DNA of 33,980 nt from Leifsonia sp. TF02-11 (GTDB lineage: Bacteria > Actinomycetota > Actinomycetes > Actinomycetales > Microbacteriaceae), in assembly GCF_017565305.1 (NCBI RefSeq), contig NZ_JAGEKP010000028.1, positions 1-33,980 of the forward strand, read 5' to 3'. Within the stretch, counting starts at the first letter, position 1; every line of letters begins with the position of its first letter. Below the pieces are notes generated by a model. That model did not search any database and was not told the origin of the DNA. It saw only the letters and a list, made by a program, of their open reading frames with translations. A program made the translations under genes and the position numbers. Shown piece after piece: positions 7,756 through 15,144 of the stretch.

Positions 7756-7828
7756 TCACCGGCGTGTGGACTCTTCAATAGTTCGCGGGCGGCGCGCATC
7801 TCTCCATCTGAGCTGCGAACAGCATGCT

Positions 7829-9760
7829 TCATGGCCTCCCAGGGTGGTCGCTGATGGCACCCAGGGGAACGCGTTTCGCCTGGGCGGCGCGGAGGCCGTT
7901 GAGGATGACGATGACTTCGGCGACTTCGTGGACCAGGACCACGGCGGCCAGGCCGAGGATGCCGGTGATTGCCAACGGGAGCAGCACGGTGATGATGGCC
8001 AGGGAGAGGGCGATGTTCTGGTTGACGATGATTCGGCCGCGGCGGGCGTGGGCGAGGGCTTGGGGGATCAGGCGCAGGTCGTGGCCGGTGAAGGCGACGT
8101 CGGCGGATTCGATTGCGGCATCGGAGCCGGTTGCGCCCATCGCGATGCCGATATCCGCTGCGGCGAGGGCGGGGGCATCGTTGATGCCGTCGCCGATCAT
8201 CGCGGTGGGTCGCAGCTTGGCCAGCTCCTGGATGTTGGCGGCTTTGTCCTCCGGGCGGAGCTCCGCGCGCACGTCGGTGATCTGCGCGGCTTGTGCGAGG
8301 GCTGCGGCGGTGCGCTTGTTGTCACCGGTGAGCATCGTCGTCTCTACCCCGTCGAGGCGTAGCGCTGCGATCACCTCGGGAACTTCGGGGCGGAGTTCGT
8401 CGCGGATGCCTATCGCGCCGGCGGCGGTGCCGTCCCGGTGGACGATGATGACGGTCATCCCGTGCCCCTCCAACTCTTCCACTTTGGCTGCGAGGATGCC
8501 GGGGTTCAGCCAGCGGGGGTTGCCGACCGTGATGACCTGCCCGTCGATGCTGCCGCGGATACCGTGGCCAGCTATCTCGCTGATGTCGGACGCGGTGGCC
8601 GCGTGCGGGGCAGCGTTGGTGATGGCGGCCGCGAGTGGGTGTGTGCTCAGCTGCTCGAGGGCGGCCGCCAGGTTCAGCACCTCGTCCTTCGTGCTGCCGT
8701 CTGCCGTGAGCACTGCTGTGACGGTGGGCTGGTTGCGGGTGAGGGTGCCGGTCTTGTCGAACGCGATGTGCCGGATGGAGCCGAGCCGTTCGAACACGGC
8801 ACCGGATTTGATCACGACACCAAACTTGCTCGCTGCACCGATCGCGGAGACGACGGTCACTGGCACGGCAATCGCCAGCGCGCACGGAGACGCGGCCACC
8901 AACACAACGAGCGCTCGATTGATCCAGAATGCGGGGTCACCGGAGAGTAGTGAGCCGATCACCGCGACGAGCACGGCGAGGATCAGCACGCCGGGAACTA
9001 GCGGCCGCGCGATCCGGTCGGCCAACCGTGCGCGCTGGCCCTTCTCGGCCTGCGCCTGCTCGACCAGTTCAACGATGGTGGTCAGTGAGTTGTTTGCGCC
9101 TGCCGCAGTCGTTTCCACCTCGAGCGCACCCGAGAGATTGATCACGCCGGCGGCTACCGTTTCGCCGGGAGTCACGTCGACTGGGATCGATTCGCCGGTG
9201 ATCGCGGATGTGTCCAGGCTGCTGTTTCCGGTGCGCACCACACCGTCCGTTGCGACCCGCTCGCCCGGGCGGACGATCATCAATTGTCCGACCGTGAGGT
9301 CCTTTGCCGGGACCTCACGCGTGGCGTCGCGATCGAGGATGCGGGCGGTTTGCGGCACCAGCGAAAGGAGCGCCCGCAAGCCGTTGCGCGCCCGATCCAT
9401 CGCCTTGTCCTCTAGGGCCTCCGCGATGGAGTAGAGGAAGGCGAGCGCGGCCGCCTCCTCCACGTACCCCAGGATGACGGCGCCGGTCGCGCTGATAGTC
9501 ATCAGCAGGCTAATGCCGAGTCTGCCGCGGAAGAGCTTCCGGATCGCGCCTGGCACGAAGGTGAACGCACCCAGCAGCAGACCGATCCAGAAGAGCACTA
9601 GGGCGACAACATGTGCACCACCCCATTCCAAGCCGATCCCGGTGAGGAAGAACACCCCGGAGGCAACCGGTAGCAGAACCTCGCGATCCCGCCACCACGG
9701 CGACTCCTCCTCATGCTCGTCCTCGACGTGCTCACCGGCGTGGGTGTCTACAGTGCTCAC
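7829..9760 (-). CDS. P1B-type heavy-metal-exporting ATPase (CtpG/CadA-like)
   Basis: This 643-residue ATP-driven metal pump has all catalytic motifs: ITGES (187-191), DKTGTLT with phosphorylated Asp335, the HP pair at 374-375 of the nucleotide domain, MLTGDNKRT (476-484) and MIGDGINDAP (521-530). The TM4 metal motif is SPC (291-293) rather than CPC, and the last helices carry HEVAEVIVILNGLR (611-624), features closest to P1B-4 pumps. There is no N-terminal CxxC domain; instead a His/Glu-rich start (HAGEHVEDEHEEES) may sample metal. GTG at 9760 overlaps the stop of the CmtR-type repressor (GTGA), with AGGTGA upstream, so the pair is one operon. With that repressor, Cd(II)/Pb(II) export is the best guess; Zn or Co remain possible. 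Confidence 0.92.
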   Translation of the reverse strand: MSTVDTHAGEHVEDEHEEESPWWRDREVLLPVASGVFFLTGIGLEWGGAHVVALVLFWIGLLLGAFTFVPGAIRKLFRGRLGISLLMTISATGAVILGYVEEAAALAFLYSIAEALEDKAMDRARNGLRALLSLVPQTARILDRDATREVPAKDLTVGQLMIVRPGERVATDGVVRTGNSSLDTSAITGESIPVDVTPGETVAAGVINLSGALEVETTAAGANNSLTTIVELVEQAQAEKGQRARLADRIARPLVPGVLILAVLVAVIGSLLSGDPAFWINRALVVLVAASPCALAIAVPVTVVSAIGAASKFGVVIKSGAVFERLGSIRHIAFDKTGTLTRNQPTVTAVLTADGSTKDEVLNLAAALEQLSTHPLAAAITNAAPHAATASDISEIAGHGIRGSIDGQVITVGNPRWLNPGILAAKVEELEGHGMTVIIVHRDGTAAGAIGIRDELRPEVPEVIAALRLDGVETTMLTGDNKRTAAALAQAAQITDVRAELRPEDKAANIQELAKLRPTAMIGDGINDAPALAAADIGIAMGATGSDAAIESADVAFTGHDLRLIPQALAHARRGRIIVNQNIALSLAIITVLLPLAITGILGLAAVVLVHEVAEVIVILNGLRAAQAKRVPLGAISDHPGRP

Positions 9761-10113
9761 TCGGTCACCTGCTCGCAGCACCCCGGGACGGTGCAGCCCG
9801 CATCCAGGCATGGCGCGTTCTCGTCGACCGCGAGCGTCACATCGACTAGCGCGGTCAGTGCGGCGGCCAGGTGCGGGTCGGCGATCTCGTACCGGGTCTG
9901 CCGCCCCTCCGGTTCCGCCACCACGATCCCGCAATCCCGCAGACAGGTCAGATGGTTCGACACATTCGAACGCGTCAACTCCAATTCCCGCGACAACACC
10001 ACCGGATAGTTCGGACCTTTTAGCAAGGTCATCAGGATCCGCGAACGGGTCGGATCCGCCATTGCCCGGCCCAGCCGGTTCATCACATCAAGACGAGAAA
10101 CAATAGTCAGCAC
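9757..10113 (-). CDS. cmtR: CmtR-type Cd/Pb-sensing ArsR repressor
   Basis: This 118-residue winged-helix repressor closely resembles mycobacterial CmtR, including ADPTRSRILMTLL, LTRSNVSNHLTCLRDCG, EGRQTRYEIAD and TLAVDENAPC. With GTG at 10113 as residue 1, the metal-ligand cysteines fall at 57, 61 and 102, the numbering I recall for CmtR, which strongly supports this start. Extra C-terminal cysteines (DAGCTVPGCC) may add ligands. There is no ribosome site; TATAGT lies six bases before the GTG, suggesting a leaderless message. An 8-bp inverted repeat overlaps that -10 and the start, so autorepression released by Cd(II) or Pb(II) is expected. The stop overlaps the P-type ATPase start (GTGA). 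Confidence 0.9.
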   Translation of the reverse strand: MLTIVSRLDVMNRLGRAMADPTRSRILMTLLKGPNYPVVLSRELELTRSNVSNHLTCLRDCGIVVAEPEGRQTRYEIADPHLAAALTALVDVTLAVDENAPCLDAGCTVPGCCEQVTE

Positions 10114-10125
10114 GCACTGACTATA
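10103..10125 (-). promoter_or_regulatory. cmtR promoter -10 with overlapping operator
   Basis: ATAGTCAG, a 6-bp spacer and CTGACTAT form a perfect 8-bp inverted repeat (10103-10124). It covers the predicted -10 (TATAGT on the minus strand, 10125-10120) and the first codons of cmtR. Repressor bound here would block initiation. No convincing -35 is visible. Confidence 0.55.
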
Positions 10126-10151
10126 CAGTCGCGGATGACATCCCGATATGG

Positions 10152-10313
10152 CTAAAGAGCAGCGAGGACGTAGATGGTGAGGAAGCCGAGAAAGATCATC
10201 GCTGTCAGGCCGACTGTATCGGTCTCTTCGTGTGCCTCGGTGAGCAGCTCTTCCAGCACCAGGTACAACAGCGCAGCGGCTCCGAATGCCAGAACGAACG
10301 CTAGTCGGCAGGC
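10152..10313 (-). pseudogene. C-terminal remnant of a ZIP metal transporter
   Basis: The last about 52 codons of this frame read FGAAALLYLVLEELLTEAHEETD and then a final membrane helix. This matches the end of ZIP-family metal uptake proteins: the penultimate helix with EE and the H of EAH, then the last TM. Upstream of about 10313 the frame turns into Arg/Ser-rich, non-membrane sequence, so the first 200 or so residues are gone. The break lies about 230 bp from the first tRNA-derived repeat, so truncation by integration or deletion at the island edge is likely. It is 38 bp upstream of cmtR on the same strand and not expected to be functional. Confidence 0.6.
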
Positions 10314-10540
10314 ACGTGCATGTGCGTCCCAAGGGCGCGGCGGGGAGTGGCGTGAGCGCTCTGGAAAGGCTGATCGAGTAGTGCGCGCCCGGCGCGAGCT
10401 CAAGCGCGTTCTGCCGATCCCGCATTTACCCCGCACAGTGAATCGAGTCCGGGCAGACCGAGACTGCCACTGTGCAATCGAAAACGGCGGAAAATCGGGC
10501 AAAACGCGCCCTGCGCGACCCTATTAGATCTAGCGGAACC

Positions 10541-10580
10541 TAATCGTGGTGTCGCTGGTTCGAGTCCCCGCCTCGTTACA
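10541..10580 (+). repeat. Degenerate att-like copy of a tRNA-Met 3' end
   Basis: This 40-bp sequence matches 12911-12950 at 36 of 40 positions. It covers the 3' side of the anticodon arm, the variable region, a T-arm containing GGTTCGAGT and the acceptor 3' strand ending in CTCGTTACA. Its T-stem is mispaired and there is no 5' tRNA part, so it is not a functional tRNA. It is interpreted as an attachment-site scar. The surrounding gap 10314-10669 holds no gene I can support. Confidence 0.6.
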
Positions 10581-10596
10581 GACTCGATACAACGGG

Positions 10597-10623
10597 AACG
10601 GTGGCTGATGATCAGCCGTCGTT
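10597..10623 (+). terminator. Hairpin after the first tRNA-like repeat
   Basis: A 13-bp stem with two G-T wobbles surrounds a single central base. It is the degenerate counterpart of the hairpin at 12968-12996 and keeps the same distance from its tRNA fragment. It was probably duplicated together with the att copy. Confidence 0.55.
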
Positions 10624-10669
10624 TCGTCGTTGAGCCTCCGAGGGCGCGCCGGGCGGGCTCCGCCCGCGG

Positions 10670-11020
10670 TCAGTCGGCCGCCTCGCCCGCTCCACCTCGT
10701 CGGGACAGGTGCCGCTCGCGCATCGCCAGGTAGAGCGGGAACGCGAACGCCAGGGCCAGGAGTGGGATGAGGACGATGTAGACCCAGACGCGTCGCATGC
10801 CGATACGACGCGACTCGACGACCATGAAGACGATGGCGGCGACCGCGGCGACGAGGACGTCGATGGTGAGGGACGTCACGGCGGGGCCGCTTCCGGTCCA
10901 GTCGCCGATGTAGTCGCGGCGCTCGAGGATGGCGGCGATGTTGAAGGTCCACGTCCCGACTAGCCCGATCACCGCGAGTGCGAGGTAGGCGATCGCGCGA
11001 CCGTTCCAGCGCTGACTCAC
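10670..11020 (-). CDS. DUF2834-family membrane protein
   Basis: This 116-residue protein has three hydrophobic segments: AIAYLALAVIGLVGTWTFN (about 8-26), a central segment (about 52-68) and a last one (about 80-98). VTSLTIDVLVAAVAAIVFMVVESRRIG and FAFPLYLAMRER are the conserved blocks I associate with DUF2834. Its function is unknown. GTG at 11020 overlaps the stop of the upstream membrane protein (GTGA), so it is the third gene of the merR-led operon. Longer in-frame starts would read into that gene and encode Arg/Pro-rich non-protein-like sequence. Confidence 0.75.
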   Translation of the reverse strand: MSQRWNGRAIAYLALAVIGLVGTWTFNIAAILERRDYIGDWTGSGPAVTSLTIDVLVAAVAAIVFMVVESRRIGMRRVWVYIVLIPLLALAFAFPLYLAMRERHLSRRGGAGEAAD

Positions 11021-12027
11021 GAGCGCGTCCTCGGGAGGCTTTCCGATCGCGCGACCGTCGTCGGCCGGCGTCCGTGCCCGGGCCCGGCGGAGGCGGGTGC
11101 GGGAGGGGCACCCAGCGGCCGCCGCCCCATCCCCACAACTATGACCGCGGAGACGATCGCTGCGAGGGTGAGCGCCCATCCGGCCCAGAGGAACACACCC
11201 GCGGGCCGTACGATCGACTGCCCTGCCAGGGCTTGGAACGTGAGCAGGGCGAGCGCCCCTGCGTACGCCGCGGTCGCCACGACCACGAGCCGCAACCGCA
11301 CGCGGTCATCGGCGAGCGGGCGCCACCGGCTCCCCATCCAGCCCAGCAGGATCGCGAACAGCGGCAGCAGTTGCAGCGCGTGCATCCCCACGAAGTGCGG
11401 GATGCGCAGGTCGCCGGCGACCGTGCTCCACCCGAGCACCGGCAGGCCGGGCCCGCCATCCGGGAGCCCGACCGTGTGCGCACCCGCGATGCCCCGGAAA
11501 TCGTGGAGCTGCTGCGGGGTCGGACCGGTCATCAGGTAGGCGAGCCCCATCCCGACCAGGGCGATCACGCCTCCCGCCCGCACCGCGAACGTGGTGGACG
11601 GGGTCGGGAGACGCAGGAAGAACACGGCGATGGTGGTCAGCAGTGTGCACACGTAGAGCACGGTGATGGAGATCGCCATCGCCGCCCAGATCCCCTGGGC
11701 CAGCGGCGTGGACACGTTGAAGTGGCTGGTCGTGCCCGCGGCGGCGGCGCCGAGGATGAGCGCCTGCTCGACGATCAGGGCCACGGCGATGATCGTGCCG
11801 GCGACGTGAGCCACGCGGCGGAAGCGGGGGAGGTGTGCGATGAGCCACGCCCAGGTGACGCTGTAGACGAGGATGGACAACGAGAATTTGAGCGGTTTGG
11901 CCCACACGTCCAGCCCCGTGATTTGGCGGGGGTCGACCAGGAGGCCGATCACGCAGACGACGGTGCTCACGAGCATCAGCGCGGCGACCGTCATGAGCGG
12001 TCGGTGCCAGGCGTAGACGGATTTCAT
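11017..12027 (-). CDS. Multi-pass membrane protein of unknown function
   Basis: This 336-residue integral membrane protein has about eight predicted helices. Conserved-looking loops include DPRQITGLDVWAKPLKFSLS after the first helix, TTSHFNVSTPLAQGIW, and RIPHFVGMHALQLLP, which holds two histidines. Similar proteins occur beside MerR-like regulators in actinobacteria, but I know no assigned function. Histidines within or near helices leave haem or metal binding open, which is speculation. The ATG overlaps the merR stop (ATGA) and the gene stop overlaps the DUF2834 start (GTGA), so the three are co-translated. The C-terminal 30 residues are Pro/Arg-rich and probably cytoplasmic and disordered. 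Confidence 0.75.
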   Translation of the reverse strand: MKSVYAWHRPLMTVAALMLVSTVVCVIGLLVDPRQITGLDVWAKPLKFSLSILVYSVTWAWLIAHLPRFRRVAHVAGTIIAVALIVEQALILGAAAAGTTSHFNVSTPLAQGIWAAMAISITVLYVCTLLTTIAVFFLRLPTPSTTFAVRAGGVIALVGMGLAYLMTGPTPQQLHDFRGIAGAHTVGLPDGGPGLPVLGWSTVAGDLRIPHFVGMHALQLLPLFAILLGWMGSRWRPLADDRVRLRLVVVATAAYAGALALLTFQALAGQSIVRPAGVFLWAGWALTLAAIVSAVIVVGMGRRPLGAPPAPASAGPGHGRRPTTVARSESLPRTRS

Positions 12028-12650
12028 TGCATGCTTCTCTCACTGGTGACGACGGCCTGCGCCATGCGGCGGAGACCAAGGGCGAGCGTGTCGCCGAGCA
12101 CGGTGCCGACGACGACGAGCTCGGTCATGCGTGCGGGATCGGGAAGGACGCCGACCGTGGTGAGGTCGGCTTCGGCCTGCAGCCGGGCGGCGGCCGCGTA
12201 GCTGTCGAGGTAGTCGTCGGGGAGTGGGAACCCGGCGTTGTCGAAGGCGTCGATCACCTGTGCCGCGATCCCGCGGCCGATGTTGTCGCCGCAGTCGGCC
12301 CAGCCGGCGCGGTCGACCACGGCATCCACGCGCTCCAGGGCGGATGGGCTGGGCGGTGCGACGTCGGGGACCGCGGACCGCGACACGGCCTGCTGCGCAG
12401 CGTCGAAGGCGTGCGCGACCGGGGCACCTGGCTCGTCGAGCGCCTCCAGCACGGTGCGGACGGCCGCGACGGAGAGCTTGCCTACCTCGAGCATCGCCCG
12501 GATGAGCTTCAGTCGCCGCGCATGCTCCTCGCCGTAGATGGTCCGGTTCCCGCCGACGCGCTCGCCGGCGGGGAGCAGGCCCTCGCGGACGTAGTACTTG
12601 ATGGTCGCGGACGGCGTCCCGGTGCGTTCGGAAAGTTCCGAGATGAGCAC
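12024..12650 (-). CDS. MerR-family transcriptional regulator
   Basis: This 208-residue regulator has an N-terminal MerR winged helix: LISELSERTGTPSATIKYYVREGLLP at 2-27, then RTIYGEEHARRLKLIRAML. A dimerisation helix (about 60-80) and a C-terminal helical domain of unknown ligand follow. There are no clustered cysteines, so a metal-sensing role is unlikely. GTG at 12650 has no ribosome site, but TACTAT lies six bases upstream, suggesting a leaderless transcript. A perfect 14-bp palindrome lies just upstream of that -10, as expected for MerR operators. It heads an operon with two membrane proteins, its likely targets. Confidence 0.85.
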   Translation of the reverse strand: MLISELSERTGTPSATIKYYVREGLLPAGERVGGNRTIYGEEHARRLKLIRAMLEVGKLSVAAVRTVLEALDEPGAPVAHAFDAAQQAVSRSAVPDVAPPSPSALERVDAVVDRAGWADCGDNIGRGIAAQVIDAFDNAGFPLPDDYLDSYAAAARLQAEADLTTVGVLPDPARMTELVVVGTVLGDTLALGLRRMAQAVVTSERSMQ

Positions 12651-12656
12651 GTGCTG

Positions 12657-12677
12657 ATAGTAGCACTACCGGTAGTG
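12657..12677 (-). promoter_or_regulatory. merR operator palindrome and -10
   Basis: CACTACCGGTAGTG (12664-12677) is a perfect palindrome directly upstream of TACTAT (minus strand, 12662-12657), the predicted -10. The -10 and operator sit where a MerR activator would be expected to distort a long promoter spacer. The -35 is not clear (CTGGTA-like). Confidence 0.5.
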
Positions 12678-12776
12678 GTGCTACCAGTACTTTTGCGCTG
12701 CGCTACCGGTCCAAGCTCAACTCGAACAGGCGCGCCAGATTCCCAGGGCGGGGAGGGGCCCTTCGACCAAGCGTGC

Positions 12777-12797
12777 CCACATTTTGCCCACAATTGA
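12777..12797. repeat. Tandem GCCCACAWTTT repeat, possible integrase arm site
   Basis: GCCCACATTTT is followed directly by GCCCACAATT. The same 11-base spacing and core (SCCACAWTTT-like) recurs at 13015-13036 beside the integrase gene, as GGACACAATTT followed by GGACACACT. Paired short direct repeats flanking att cores are typical arm-type integrase sites. This is inferred from pattern alone. Confidence 0.35.
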
Positions 12798-12893
12798 TTG
12801 GCGAAGCAGGTGATGACCGTGATAGTCGGGGGGCTCAAAACCAGCGGAATCCCGTGGAAACGGGCTGCTGCGCCAGCATTCTGGAGGTGCCTA

Positions 12894-12950
12894 CTAGAGC
12901 ACACGGCTCATAATCGTGGTGTCGCGGGTTCGAGTCCCGCCCTCGCTACA
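12894..12950 (+). repeat. tRNA-Met(CAT) 3' two-thirds, att core of the element
   Basis: From TAGAGCAC onward this follows a tRNA: the 3' D-arm, anticodon stem CACGG/TCGTG around a CTCATAA loop (anticodon CAT), a perfect T-stem GCGGG/CCCGC around TTCGAGT, and acceptor strand CCTCGCT plus A. The 5' acceptor (expected AGCGAGG) and the first half of the D-arm are absent from 12840-12893, so it cannot form a complete tRNA. The last 40 bases repeat 10541-10580. With the integrase gene 95 bp away, this is the likely att site. The intact tRNA should lie outside the window. Confidence 0.7.
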
Positions 12951-12967
12951 GTCCATATAAACACTGG

Positions 12968-12996
12968 GAACGGCGGCTGATCATCAGCCGCCGTTC
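12968..12996 (+). terminator. Strong hairpin after the tRNA-like att site
   Basis: A perfect 14-bp stem (starting GAACGGCGG) around one central base is followed by TTTGG. It looks like the original terminator of the tRNA gene. It also lies downstream of the convergent integrase gene. Confidence 0.75.
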
Positions 12997-13014
12997 TTTG
13001 GTTTCCGGAGCGAT

Positions 13015-13036
13015 TTGGACACAATTTGGACACACT
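13015..13036. repeat. Tandem GGACACA-type repeat next to integrase gene
   Basis: GGACACAATTT is followed by GGACACACT, giving an 11-base direct repeat between the att hairpin and the integrase stop. It is a candidate arm-type integrase binding site, paired with the related repeat at 12777-12797 on the other side of the att core. Confidence 0.35.
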
Positions 13037-13044
13037 CCAAATCA

Positions 13045-14208
13045 TCAAGGATCGCTCGGATCTGTCGTGGTCACCGAATCGGCCTCTGGCTGTGACGGCG
13101 CAGCCGCGTCGTCGAGCGCCACAGAGGCGGCCTCGTCGAGCCGTTGTGCGACGTCGTCGAGGTCGTCGTTGAAGAGGTCGGCGTAAACGTCAAGCGTCAT
13201 GGCCGCGGAAGCGTGGCCGAGCATGCGTTGGACCGCCTTGACGTTGGCGCCCGCCGAGACCGCGAGGCTGGCCGTCGTGTGCCGCAGGTCGTGGATTGTC
13301 ATTGGAGACAACTCCGCCGCCACCAACGCTTTGTCGAACCAGGAGTTCTGGCGAATTGTTGGCGTGGTTTGGTGTTCGCCGAACCTGCCGGGGAAGACGA
13401 GATTGGTTTCGGTCTTGCCGTGGACGGCATCGCGGAGCGCGCCGTCCAGGAACGCGGGAAAGGGAACGCTGCGCCGTTTGTGGGTCTTGGGTGATCCAAC
13501 GATCACCTCGCCGCGCACGAAGACAGCGTTTTCGACGATGTGCAGCCGTCGCCGAGTGAGGTCAATGTCCTTGACTCGGAGCGCCGAGGCTTCGCCCCAG
13601 CGCACGCCCGTGTATCCGAGCAGGAGGATCAAGGTCGCGTTCCCACCGCTCGCCTCAGCGAGTCGGTGCAACTGCTGGTGGGAGAGGTAGCGGTGCTCTT
13701 TGGACACCTTTCGGGGGAGCGAGACTCCGCGCGCCGGATTGGAGGCGAGTCGATGGTCGCGCACCGCCACATCGAGAATTCCGGCCAGAATCCCGTAGCA
13801 GCGGTGAACAAGTGCTGGTGACTTAGCCTTGCCGAAGCCGTCTCCGCCGACGCTGAGTCCGGAGACCCATTGTTGGACGTCGCTGTGGCGAATCTCGCCA
13901 ATGGCTCGATTTCCCCAAACCGGCCGGACGTGCAGCCGCCACGCAGACTCGACCACCGCGACCGATGACGGCTTGAGGTGGGTTTGCGCGGTCATCCACT
14001 GCTCGCCGAGTTCACCGATCGTGGCGCGCGCTTCGGACGCGTCGATGTAGTCTCCGCGAGACTTCTTGACCTCGACGGACGCGAGGTAAAGTTCCGCATC
14101 CCGCTTGGTGCGAAAGCCGCGTTTGTTCGCCTGACTGTGGTCAGGTTTCCGGTAACGAACTCGATATCGGCGCCCGCTCGCGGACTCATAAGCTTCGATG
14201 CTTCCCAT
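13045..14208 (-). CDS. int: Tyrosine site-specific integrase
   Basis: This 387-residue phage-type integrase has an N-terminal arm-binding domain (about 1-55), a SAM-like core-binding domain (about 63-155) and a C-terminal catalytic domain. The catalytic residues can be read directly: Arg203 in TGVRWGEA, Lys241 in SPKTHKRR, His306 and Arg309 in IHDLRHT, His332 in MLGH, and the nucleophile Tyr342 in LDVYADLF. All are present, so the enzyme should be active. It faces the tRNA-Met-derived att sequence 95 bp away, the usual arrangement for tRNA-integrating elements, and an XRE repressor lies upstream on the same strand. It catalyses integration into, and with an excisionase excision from, the tRNA site. 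Confidence 0.95.
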   Translation of the reverse strand: MGSIEAYESASGRRYRVRYRKPDHSQANKRGFRTKRDAELYLASVEVKKSRGDYIDASEARATIGELGEQWMTAQTHLKPSSVAVVESAWRLHVRPVWGNRAIGEIRHSDVQQWVSGLSVGGDGFGKAKSPALVHRCYGILAGILDVAVRDHRLASNPARGVSLPRKVSKEHRYLSHQQLHRLAEASGGNATLILLLGYTGVRWGEASALRVKDIDLTRRRLHIVENAVFVRGEVIVGSPKTHKRRSVPFPAFLDGALRDAVHGKTETNLVFPGRFGEHQTTPTIRQNSWFDKALVAAELSPMTIHDLRHTTASLAVSAGANVKAVQRMLGHASAAMTLDVYADLFNDDLDDVAQRLDEAASVALDDAAAPSQPEADSVTTTDPSDP

Positions 14209-14250
14209 GCGAGTCCTCCACTCTCGCCGAATGACCGCGCTCGCCGCGGC

Positions 14251-14844
14251 CTACGCTCTTGGCATTTCCTCGTTGTCGGTTAGACCGGCGCTGGCCAGTA
14301 GACCTGCGACATTGGCGGCGTCTTCTGCAATCCGATTCATCCGCTTTTCAACGTCCGCATTCGCTCCGGTCAGATCAGGATCCCCTGAGGCCTTCTGGGA
14401 CTCGAGCACGATTCTTAGCCGATCGAGCTCACGTCGTAGGGTTCCGAGTTCCCGCAACGAGTTAAGGAGCGCGATGTCGGCGCGTTCGGATGCGTGGCGC
14501 GGTCGATAGGCGCTTGCCGGTATGGCGGACAGCCAGCAATCGAACTCGGCCGCACGCATCCCGTCGAAGTCGGCACTGAGGTTCGGCAGGTCCAGCGCGG
14601 AGTCGGGTGCTCCCATCGGCGCCAGCAGCATGCTTACCGGAACGTTCAGCCCGCGAGCGATATTGAGCAGCTGGCTAACGCTGATGTCGGCCTTCCTGCC
14701 GGACTCGATGTTCTCCAAGATCGCTTCGGTCACGTTGCCTCCCGGGATCGCCTCAGCGAGGTCCCCAGTGGTGCGAAAACCGCGCGCTCGCCGCGCCAAT
14801 CGAATTCGTACGCCGATGCCCGATTCGGTTCGGAAGTCTGCCAT
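14251..14844 (-). CDS. XRE-family repressor of the element
   Basis: This 197-residue regulator has an N-terminal Cro/CI-type helix-turn-helix at about residues 10-75: VRIRLARRARGFRTTGDLAEAI, then the recognition helix and SVSQLLNIARGLNVPVSMLL. The C-terminal half (about 120-185) is a long helical region with SLRELGTLRRELDRLRIVLESQ, likely a coiled-coil dimerisation segment. There is no S24 peptidase domain, so RecA-driven self-cleavage is unlikely. The start has no ribosome site and may be leaderless. It is divergent from the excisionase-like gene across a 102-bp gap with overlapping promoters, a classic lysis/excision switch layout. It lies upstream of int on the same strand and probably represses excision or transfer. 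Confidence 0.8.
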   Translation of the reverse strand: MADFRTESGIGVRIRLARRARGFRTTGDLAEAIPGGNVTEAILENIESGRKADISVSQLLNIARGLNVPVSMLLAPMGAPDSALDLPNLSADFDGMRAAEFDCWLSAIPASAYRPRHASERADIALLNSLRELGTLRRELDRLRIVLESQKASGDPDLTGANADVEKRMNRIAEDAANVAGLLASAGLTDNEEMPRA

Positions 14845-14868
14845 TTCAACAGCCTAGCGCACCGACTG

Positions 14869-14897
14869 TTGTCAAGCGAGCGGAAATGCGTTACCGT
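14869..14897 (+). promoter_or_regulatory. Promoter of the excisionase-like gene
   Basis: TTGTCA, a 17-base spacer and TACCGT form a good sigma-70-type promoter reading right. The -35 overlaps a TTGACA on the opposite strand facing the XRE gene. GTTGTC followed by A/G-rich sequence occurs twice (14868 and about 14923), giving possible repressor sites. Confidence 0.5.
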
Positions 14898-14946
14898 TCC
14901 TGCAACAACTCAAACGCTCCCAGGTTGTCGAAACGGAGGAGATACG

Positions 14947-15144
14947 ATGACTGGAGAATTCATACAGCCAGCTGAAGTGGTCGAGCTGACTGGGCTGTCC
15001 ATCGCAGCACTCGCCCAGCTGCGCTATCACGGCAAGGGGCCGCGCTTCTACAAGCCGACACCGCGAACCGTCCTTTACAAGCGGGCGGAGGTGTTGGCAT
15101 GGCTGGAAGCGAGCGCCCAGACGAAGACTGGAGTGTACGCATAG
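14947..15144 (+). CDS. xis: Excisionase-like helix-turn-helix protein
   Basis: This 65-residue protein has a MerR-like winged helix of the excisionase/HTH_17 type: FIQPAEVVELTGLSIAALAQLRYHGKGPRFYKPTPRTVLYKRAEVLAWLEA. The pattern LTGLS..ALAQLR, GPRFYK and VLYKRAEVLAWL is the family signature. Such proteins bend att DNA and steer the integrase toward excision. The ATG at 14947 follows a strong GGAGGAG site. It is divergent from the XRE repressor and first in the rightward genes of the element, as expected for a regulated directionality factor. It could alternatively act only as a transcription factor. Confidence 0.75.
   Translation: MTGEFIQPAEVVELTGLSIAALAQLRYHGKGPRFYKPTPRTVLYKRAEVLAWLEASAQTKTGVYA

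Noticed and set aside
12509-12904. Minus-strand reading frame spanning the merR promoter and att region
   Set aside because: Mixed composition, overlaps merR and the tRNA fragment, and has no ribosome site. The LWAKCGHAW text comes from the tandem repeats.
12894-12950. Functional tRNA-Met gene
   Set aside because: The 5' acceptor strand and part of the D-arm are missing, so the cloverleaf cannot close.
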